From Sweltsa coloradensis (taxonomy: Eukaryota > Arthropoda > Insecta > Plecoptera > Chloroperlidae), in the NCBI GenBank assembly GCA_024449915.1, contig JAMZAV010000102.1:604856-668855 (forward strand): DNA of 64,000 nucleotides. Reading direction: 5' to 3'. The translations under genes were made by a program, and so were the position numbers. A model generated the notes under the pieces. The model was not told the origin of the DNA. It worked only from the letters and a program-made list of their open reading frames with translations, and did no database searches. Positions 57,363-64,000 of this stretch are shown here, one piece after another; positions within the stretch are counted from its first letter, which is position 1, and every line of letters begins with the position of its first letter.

Positions 57363-57935
57363 GGGTGTAATGGTTTTGACGGGAAAAGGGTTTTCCCCCC
57401 CGCATAGATTTAAAAAATGATTACAAACAAAAAGTTGAAAATTAAAGGGGGTTTTTCTTAACAAAACCCATTTAATGCTGAATTCAATACAAAACCCAAA
57501 AATTTACACGCTTTGGGAATTGCCCATAAAAAATTTTTCAAGGGGTTTTTTTTTGCACACCTTACGGGTTTTGTCATGGTTTTATGTCTACTCGCGTAAG
57601 CGGGTATTTTGGCCCTTTGATTTTTAAAGGGGGAAAATTATGTTTCCAAAAGGGGCACAGGGGAAAATTTAAAACGGGGTCTGCGTAAAAGTAACGGGGC
57701 ATTCATTATCTTGGATTTCACAGGGGTACCATCTTTTGACATTTAAAATTAAAAGAATCTTTAGTCTTTTTGAAATTTTATTTGCCAAACAACGCCATTC
57801 CAAAAAAACCCCGGGCTTGATTTAAAAAGGGCTGGTTTTTTATTTCCCCCTTTTTTGTACTGTTGGCCCCTAGTTTATAAAAAAATTTATGCGTTTCTTT
57901 TATTCCTTTATTATTTGCAAAGTCATTCCCCTTTT
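57363..57935 (-). pseudogene. Noisy copy of Polinton capsid C-terminal half
   Basis: Follows 38440-38979 with many indels; not translatable. Confidence 0.75.
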
Positions 57936-58094
57936 GTTTGCGGACCCCGTCTCCCTTTCCCCCCGGGCCCTGTCCCAGGGGGAAAACTGCTTGCTTGATG
58001 ATCTACTAATTAGTAATGAGGGTAAAAGGAGAGGAGACTACTAACAGAATCTTGTTCTCTTTGCTTCCCGGGTGTAAAAAGTAAAGGGTGTTTG

Positions 58095-58445
58095 GGGAAA
58101 GAGATACTTTTGGGGAAACCCAAAGGGAGTCCCCCTGTTTGAGTTGTGTTTAGAGTGTCAGAGGATGAGGGTACTTGCGTACCAAAACAGTCCTCCGTGT
58201 GGGTGGGGTGTGAGAGGGCAAGGATGAGATACCTTTCGTACCAAAACAGTCCCCCCCGTGGGAGTGTGTTTGAATGTCAGGGGGATGAGATACCTTTCGT
58301 ACCCAAAGGGAGTTCCCCTGTGTGGGTTTTTGTGAGAGTGTCAGAGGATGAGATACTTTCGTACCAAAGCAGTCCCCGATGTGTGTAAGGGGTGTCCGGG
58401 GAAAGAGTGTAAAGGATTAGATCTTTGTACCAAAGCAGCCTCTTG
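58095..58445 (+). repeat. 59-bp-type array, about six units
   Basis: Units beginning near 58101, 58167, 58226, 58286, 58350 and 58417, spaced 59-67 bp because of noise. More units than in the clean copies. Confidence 0.75.
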
Positions 58446-58462
58446 TAAATGTGGTTTTGTAA

Positions 58463-59222
58463 GGCGCGTAGGAAAATCCTTTTTGAGGGGGGGGGGAAAA
58501 ACAAATCTTCTGCCAAGCACGGGGGGGTTTTTTTTTGGCCCCAAGCCCCCCCGCCGAAAAAAAAAAAAAAAAAAAAAAGGGAAAAAAAAAAGAGAAGAAA
58601 AAAAAAAAAAAAAAAAAAAAAAAAACCCCAACGGCCGCAAAAAGGGGAAAATTTGTTAAATTTTAAAGGGTTTTTTAGAGTGTGTTTTGCCGTTTTTGAA
58701 CAAATCCCCCTTTCCGGGTGCAATACCAAATTTATATGGTTTTTTTTTTTACAATTTAAAAAAAACAAAAAAAAAAGTTGGGGGAAAATTAAAAATTGAA
58801 AATTGGTTTTGAATTTTTCCCTGCCCCTTTTCGGGAAAACTGAATTTAAAATTTTTTCATTAAAAAGGGGGGGTTCCCCCTTCCCCCCCCTTCCAGGTGT
58901 CGTTTAACCTTTTCAACCCGCCCCAAACAAGTTTCCTTCCACCCCCTACCCCAATAAGGGATGAAACCTGTAAACATTTCCCAACCCCCTTTTCCCATTT
59001 GGCCCAATTTAAAAATTTTTGTTTTTTCTTTTTTAACTTTTTTTTTACAAAACCCCCAAAAGAATTCAACAGGTGAAATTAAATTTGAAATTCCTTATTC
59101 CCAAAAATTTTTTCCCGGTTTTCCGGGAAAACTAATTTTTTTAAATTTTTTTAGTTTTTTTCCGGGAAAAAGGGGGGGTCCCCCCATCCCCCCCCCCACG
59201 TTCCTTTCGGGGCCCCCTGTTT
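58463..59222. mobile_element. Noisy copy of the 650-bp hAT-like MITE
   Basis: aaggcgcgtaggaaaatcc at the left and …cgttcctttcggggccccctg at the right correspond to the ends of 63123-63770 in opposite orientation. It contains a long artefactual poly-A tract around 58556-58625. Confidence 0.65.
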
Positions 59223-61130
59223 GTTTTAAAAACCCTTTTTTTCAACCAATTTTCCCAAAGCCCTTTTCAAAAACTTTTTTTTTCTTACCTTTAATAGTTT
59301 GGTTTTTGAAATTTGGTTCCGAGGCATTTTTCCCCAAGCTTATTTTAAAACCCCTTTTAAATTGGGAAAAATATGTCTTTGCCTTTTATTTTTAAAAATG
59401 GTTTATTGAGCTGTTTTGGTTGTGGCAAAAATTTAAAAAGCCCTCATTTTAGATGTAAAAATTAACGCCACACGTTTTTAACAAGGGTAAACTTCCACTT
59501 ACCCCTTTTTCTGGGGATTTCCTTGGAATTAATTTTTATTCCTTAAAAATTTTAAAATTTTTTGTTCTTTTTCCTTTACTTGGTTTTGGGAAATTTTTTT
59601 TACTTCTAAAATTTTCTTCAAATTTTTTTTGCCTTTTAACCCTTTTAAAATTTCCCGGGGGAAAACCTGGATATTTCTTTTTCAAAAAATTTCTTGGGGC
59701 CAAAAAACTTTAAAGGCCTTTTTTTTTTAAAATGTTTCTTTCCTTTTGGACCTTCCATAAAGTTTTTTTTTAAATTTAGGGTTCCTGGGGAAAAATTTTT
59801 CCCAAGGGGAAATTTTTTTAAATTTTTCCATTTAAACCTTTGGAAAAATTTTAATTTTTTCTTTCCAAATCCCTTTTATAGACCCAGGGTGTTTAGGATC
59901 ATTATAAATTTTGGAAAAATTAACTTGCTTTTTTTGTTGTTTAAAAATTCCCTTAAAAAAAAGCCCTTTTTTTTTTTCAAGTCCCTTTTTTAAAAAATTC
60001 CCAATATTGCTTTGTTTCTAGGGGTTTTAAAATTAAATTTAATTTTTAGGTTTAAAATTTTTAAAACCTTAGAAATTTTCTGAAAAGGTTTTTTTTAAAA
60101 CCCTTTTCTGTTAGTTTTGAAGGTTAAGAAATTTTTCCCCGGTTTTTAAAAATTTTAACAACCCCAAATTTTCTTTTAATGTGAGGTTTTTTTTTTAATT
60201 TTTTTTTTTTATTAACGGAGGGGGGAAATTTCCCCCGCAATTTTCTAAAATAAAAAATCAATTTTCTTAAAATCTTGAAGTTTTTATTAAAATTTTTCTT
60301 TAATGAATTGGCCATAAAACGTTTGAATTCCCCTTCCATAAATTTTAAAAAAAAACCCCCCCAACCCTCAAAGGCTAAAGGTTTTTTTTTTAATTTCGGT
60401 CCAAATTTTGGAAACCTTTTTTTGTTCCTTTTCCCCCCTAAGCCCCCCCCCAGATGAAATTTTCCCGGGGGGAAAAGGGCGAAATTTTTAAAAAAAATTG
60501 AAATTTTCTTTTTTTCCCAGAACTTAAAACGATTCCTTGTAAGTTGGGGTTTTTTTGGGGAAAAAAACAGAAATTCTTTTTAAAAAATTAAATTAATTCT
60601 TAAAGATCAAATTTTCTGGGGAATATTCTCCTACTTAACAAATATTATTCAGGCCAAAAAATAAAAAATCGCTATACCCTGCAAACCCCGGGAAGAGGGG
60701 TTTTAAATTTTAAAATTTTTTAGGGAATAAAAATAATAAAAAACAATGTGGGATGTAAAAAATGAAATTTTTCCCCCTACCTGAACCCCAAAAAAAAACC
60801 AATTTTCATTTAGGCCGGGCAGGTTTAATTTTTAAAATTTATTTTTTTTTATTAAGGGTTTAAAAAAAGGGTTCAGGGGGAAAATTTAAATAAAAAAAGT
60901 TTTTACATTAAATAACCTTGGGTTGGGGGGCCTTGATTGCCCCAAAAACGTTAATGAAGGTTTTAAATAATATTCTTAGGGGGAAAATTTAAAAACCTCC
61001 CCAAAAATTAAACACAAACCCAAATACCCGGAACCAAATTAAACCCCTGCCCCAAAATGGGGGGGTTTAAAAAGTATTGGGCCCGGGGGAAATTTTCCCC
61101 AAAAATAAAATTAAATTTTCCCTTTCAGGA
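59223..61130 (-). pseudogene. Noisy inverted Polinton PX/integrase and LINE tail
   Basis: Landmarks of 63.11-61.14 kb in reverse complement are recognisable, such as the 'cagatgaaatt' region near 60451 and the T-rich LINE tail near 60840. The rest is heavily corrupted. The fold axis lies at its right edge. Confidence 0.6.
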
Positions 61131-61139
61131 ACCCTAAAA

Positions 61140-61500
61140 TTTTTAGTTCTATAGTTTCTAGTTTTCTTTACCATTAATCCCAACTGTACTATGTACTGTA
61201 TATTAGTATGTTACTGCATTAGGAAAATTTCTAATTTTAGTATTTGAAAATTCTGTCCAATTACTTGGTAAACATTTGCAGCGGTATATTAGTTCCTGTA
61301 TTTGGTTGTGTTTATTATTTGATGTGTTATTATAGATATTTTAGTTAATAGGTAGTATAGTGTCCAGTTCATAGTATAAGATAAGTTAAATTTCATATCA
61401 AGGGCATCAAGCATTTTATATGTAAACTGTATAATGTTATTATTATTCTGTAATGCTTTATAGAAACCCATTAATAAATAAAAAAATAAATAAAAAATAA
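61140..61500 (+). mobile_element. LINE 3' end with A-rich tail, inverted copy
   Basis: Reverse complement of 43560-43930, ending …aataaataaaaaaataaataaaaaataaa before Polinton sequence. Clean, unlike the sequence just upstream. Confidence 0.65.
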
Positions 61501-61517
61501 ACCTGCACAGTGCTGAA

Positions 61518-61823
61518 ATGATAAATTGGGATATGTTAGGAAGTGTCAGTGTACGTGGGAAAAAACTTCATGGTACATCCATCATTGATCTCATATCTGA
61601 TGTAGTGCGTAATAGAAAAGAAAGTTCACCTCTTGGCTGGGAGACATTTGCTAGTGTATTAGCAGAATTTAATATGCCTCAAGAATATATAGTTAATGTT
61701 AGACGTAGAGAATTCATTCAGCAATTGCACTCTAAAGAGAGTACACCTACATCGTCAAAGATTCTTGCTCCTAAAAAGAATAAATCAAAGCGTTATCAAC
61801 CCTGGCAACGTTTTAAATTCTAG
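61518..61823 (+). CDS. Polinton-associated protein of unknown function
   Basis: 101 codons from ATG 61518 (MINWDMLGSVSVRG…) to TAG at 61823, directly downstream of the LINE A-tail and about 40 bp before the recognisable integrase N-terminal region. It has a GWETFASVLAEFNMPQEY segment and a Lys-rich C-terminus (PKKNKSKRY). The 5' end may have been lost to the LINE insertion. I recognise no domain. In the 43.2-kb copy the same frame is broken by homopolymer differences. Confidence 0.55.
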   Translation: MINWDMLGSVSVRGKKLHGTSIIDLISDVVRNRKESSPLGWETFASVLAEFNMPQEYIVNVRRREFIQQLHSKESTPTSSKILAPKKNKSKRYQPWQRFKF

Positions 61824-61859
61824 AAAATAAAAGTCAAGACACGTCAACTTCTTTCAAAA

Positions 61860-62757
61860 ATTTACAATGATTCCTCACACCCCGGTGGATTCTCATCTGC
61901 AGATGCATTATGGAAAGCAACAAATAAAAGTGTTTCCAAAACTGACGTCGTTAAATGGCTTCAAACCCAAGATGCTTACACACACTACATAGACCCTTGA
62001 GAAAAAGATTTCCACGCAACAAGTACAATGTCAATAACATTTATGGCAAGCCGATCTCAACGATATGCAATCACTACAGAAAAATAATGACAACTTCAAG
62101 TATTTGCTCACAGTAATTGATGTATTTAGTAAATATGCATGGGCAATTCCTCTGCGTAATAAAACAGGTGTTGAAGTCACTCGAGCATTTGAGAAAATTG
62201 TGTCACAAGATAAAAGAAAACCTCTTAACCTTCAAACAGATAAAGGAAAAGAGTTTATCAATAAACCTTTTCAGTCATTTCTCAAGGATAAAAACATTAA
62301 CTACTATCACAGTAATAACCCAGACACCAAAGCGAGTATTGTGGAATGCTTTAACAGGACTTTGAAAACAAGAATGTGGCGTTATTTTACATACTACAAC
62401 ATGTACCGCTATGTTAATGTATTGCCACAACTCTTACATGCATACAATCACACCATACATAGGTCTATAAAAATGGCACCTGTGCATGTAAATGATAGCA
62501 ATATATTACAAGTATGGAAGAATTTAAATAAGTCTGCTATGCCAAAAATGTCTCAGGAACCTAAATTTGCAATAAACAACTATGTGAGGATAGCAAAGAG
62601 AAAGCTACTTTTTAAAAAGGCTTTGAGAAAAATTGGTCGAAGAAAATATTCCGTGTTAAACGAATCATCACGCGTAGGCCTCCTGTATATGTCATCGTGG
62701 ACTAACAAGGAGAAGAAATTGAAGGAACAGTTTATGAAGTGGAATTGCAGCAAGTAA
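61860..62757 (+). pseudogene. Polinton integrase, inverted copy, truncated
   Basis: Same gene as 42153-43236. The continuous frame is 62065-62757 (230 codons) and matches the other copy up to VRIAK. There a small A-run/T-run change (about 62595-62616) shifts the frame and removes the chromodomain, whose bases are still present in other frames to about 62905. The two N-terminal frameshifts are shared with the first copy. Catalytic motifs QTDKGKEF and VECFNRT are intact. Confidence 0.8.
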
Positions 62758-62893
62758 GACTGAGAAAAGAACAACTACATAAAATAGATAAAATAGTTGA
62801 TTCCCAAGGCAAGGGCTCAGAAAGAAAGTGTTGGTCAAGTGGAGAGGTTATCCCTCGAAATTTAAATTTGTGGCTACCTGCTTCTCAAGTTAT

Positions 62894-63115
62894 ACATCTG
62901 AAATGAGTGGCTTTATGTGACACTACCGAGTAACAGCTCTATGAAAGCATTTGAGAATAATACAACAGCACACTATATACGCAATTGAAAGATCCATAAG
63001 ACTATACGGGGAGTGGGAAGTAGCTCTTACAGAGTTTCACTATCCACAAACATTATTGAACGTGATTGAAGGTAGTAATGAAATCATAGCTACTATGACA
63101 AATGTTGAAAAATGG
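62894..63115 (+). pseudogene. Polinton PX, N-terminal fragment
   Basis: First ~75 codons' worth of the penton gene (…ctatgaaagcatttgagaataat…), with frameshifts. It is cut off at 63115-63122 where a hAT-like MITE begins. The remaining two thirds are deleted in this haplotype. Confidence 0.75.
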
Positions 63116-63122
63116 TAAACAG

Positions 63123-63770
63123 ACAGGCGCGTAGGAAGGGGGGGGGGAATGGGGGGAGTTTCCCCCCCCACTTTTACCCTGACCCCCCCACTTCATGAAT
63201 CTTACAAATTCAGTCTCGCCGTAAATACGCACGGAAACAAATTCTGAATAACGAATTTTCAATTTTCAATTTCCCACTGTGATTCTTTTGTTTTGTAAAT
63301 GAGTAAAAAGTTACATTATAATTGCCATAGGTAGCGTCGGGATGTTGTGACACGGTATTGCAGTCCGTATACTGGGGTACTGGGGTGTGTTTTAACGAAG
63401 ACTTGTTTGTGGCTGGTTAGTTTAAGTTATGACTTGACACTGACAGTGGAAGGAAGGAGAACCTCAGAATAATGAAGAAAATACCTTCAGCTCTTTGAAC
63501 TGGCTCAAAAGCCATGCATGGTCTATCTCTTAACTATTCCAACTTTATTTTTAGTTTTATAGTTTTTACTGTACAAAAAATACATTAATTTGGGATTGCA
63601 TTCAGCACACGATTGTTTTCTAGAACGCACCAAACACACTCTAAATACCTAACTTTCAAAATTTTCGCCTGCGGCGCTGTTGTTGGGGGGCTTCGCCCCC
63701 CAAAAAACCCCCCGTGCTTGGCAGCAGATTTGTTGTTCCCCCCCACTCGAAAGGAGTTCCTACGCGCCTG
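63123..63770. mobile_element. hAT-like MITE at a deletion junction
   Basis: About 650 bp with ends CAGGCGCGTAGGAA … TTCCTACGCGCCTG, poly-G/poly-C subterminal tracts and a 'cgcctgcggcg' palindrome. These features are typical of the hAT/ZMYM1-like group. The left flank is PX and the right flank is the 59-bp LTR array, and they share no TSD. The element therefore marks a rearrangement rather than a simple insertion. Confidence 0.7.
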
Positions 63771-64000
63771 TACACACACACTTACACAGAGGACTGCTTT
63801 GGTACGAAAGTATCTCATCCTCTGACACTCTCACACACACTCACACAGGGGGGCTGCTTTTGGTACGCAAGTATCTCATCCTCTGACACTCTCACACACA
63901 CTCACACAGGGGACTGCTTTGGTACGCAAGTATCTCATTCCCACACACCCTTTACACATACACCCTGGAAGCAAAGAGAACAAGATTTTGTTGATTTCCC
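63771..64000 (-). repeat. Inverted part of the LTR-like element with 59-bp array
   Basis: Reverse complement of about 39080-39350: three 59-bp-type units, then the unique sequence ending …gaagcaaagagaacaagatt at the window edge. Confidence 0.85.

Larger units (their letters stand above)
44480..61130 (+). repeat. Noisy second copy of 18.7-43.9 kb
   Basis: Follows 18.74-19.90, 20.87-31.38 and 37.85-39.39 kb in the same order and orientation, then an inverted version of 63.79-61.14 kb. Differences are overwhelmingly lengthened or shortened homopolymers and runs of G, C, A or T replacing complex sequence, the look of low-accuracy single-read consensus. It lacks the ~960-bp insertion of 19.9 kb and the 6.45-kb MULE. 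Frames in this span are unreliable. I annotate only landmarks below. Confidence 0.9.

Noticed and set aside
58277..58799. Reading frames of 99-163 codons on both strands
   Set aside because: They run through poly-A/poly-G tracts in the noisy copy and encode Lys or Phe runs; artefacts of low-quality consensus.
58860..60460. Other frames of 60-144 codons in the noisy region
   Set aside because: Low-complexity Phe/Lys/Pro composition produced by inflated homopolymers; the underlying DNA is degraded Polinton and MITE sequence.

Overview
Eukaryotic, animal-type nuclear DNA that is almost entirely mobile-element sequence. It is AT-rich, has spliced genes with GT-AG introns, and carries hAT-type DNA transposons with 8-bp target-site duplications (TSDs), non-LTR retrotransposon (LINE) tails, a Mutator-like element, foldback elements and part of a Polinton/Maverick. 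The palindromic word TAGGCCTA/CTAGGCCTAG is scattered through nearly every kilobase. This fits a marine invertebrate; an echinoderm or other deuterostome is my guess, not something the sequence proves. No complete host gene is visible. A few candidate host exons lie on the minus strand at 6.8, 14.3, 15.1 and 19.7 kb.

Layout. 1-18.7 kb: hAT-like elements, many defined to the base by TIRs and TSDs (1068-2458, 3467-3926, 7118-7924, 10831-12806, 15583-16907, 17245-17600), LINE reverse-transcriptase tails broken by them, a direct duplication (8.1-9.4 and 10.45-13.7 kb), and a TIR family starting ACCGTATTG. 18.7-31 kb: more hAT elements, including one with a BED-finger exon (21290-22420) and a near-complete autonomous element (28174-31000) whose two-exon transposase has one frameshift, plus a LINE tail split by a ~940-bp foldback. 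31.39-37.84 kb: a 6.45-kb Mutator-like element with ~0.8-kb TIRs, an exact 9-bp TSD, nested insertions and possible captured coding sequence. 38.4-43.5 kb, minus strand: Polinton fragment with integrase, penton-type minor capsid protein (PX), a small basic protein and a major capsid gene (PY) split by a 1.47-kb LTR-like insertion.

44.5-61.1 kb repeats 18.7-43.9 kb in the same order and orientation but is full of homopolymer-like errors. It lacks the 6.45-kb Mutator-like element and a ~960-bp insertion, so it supplies empty sites for both. At about 61.13 kb the sequence folds back: 61.13-64.0 kb is a clean inverted copy of the preceding 58.1-61.1 kb, carrying a deletion haplotype of the Polinton sealed by a 650-bp hAT-like MITE. 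I read this as a second haplotype plus low-accuracy consensus joined by an assembly or foldback error, not a true triplication.

The genes do not form a host pathway. The functional logic is that of transposons: hAT transposases (DDE), Polinton integrase and virion genes, LINE reverse transcriptases, and the many non-autonomous derivatives they could mobilise.
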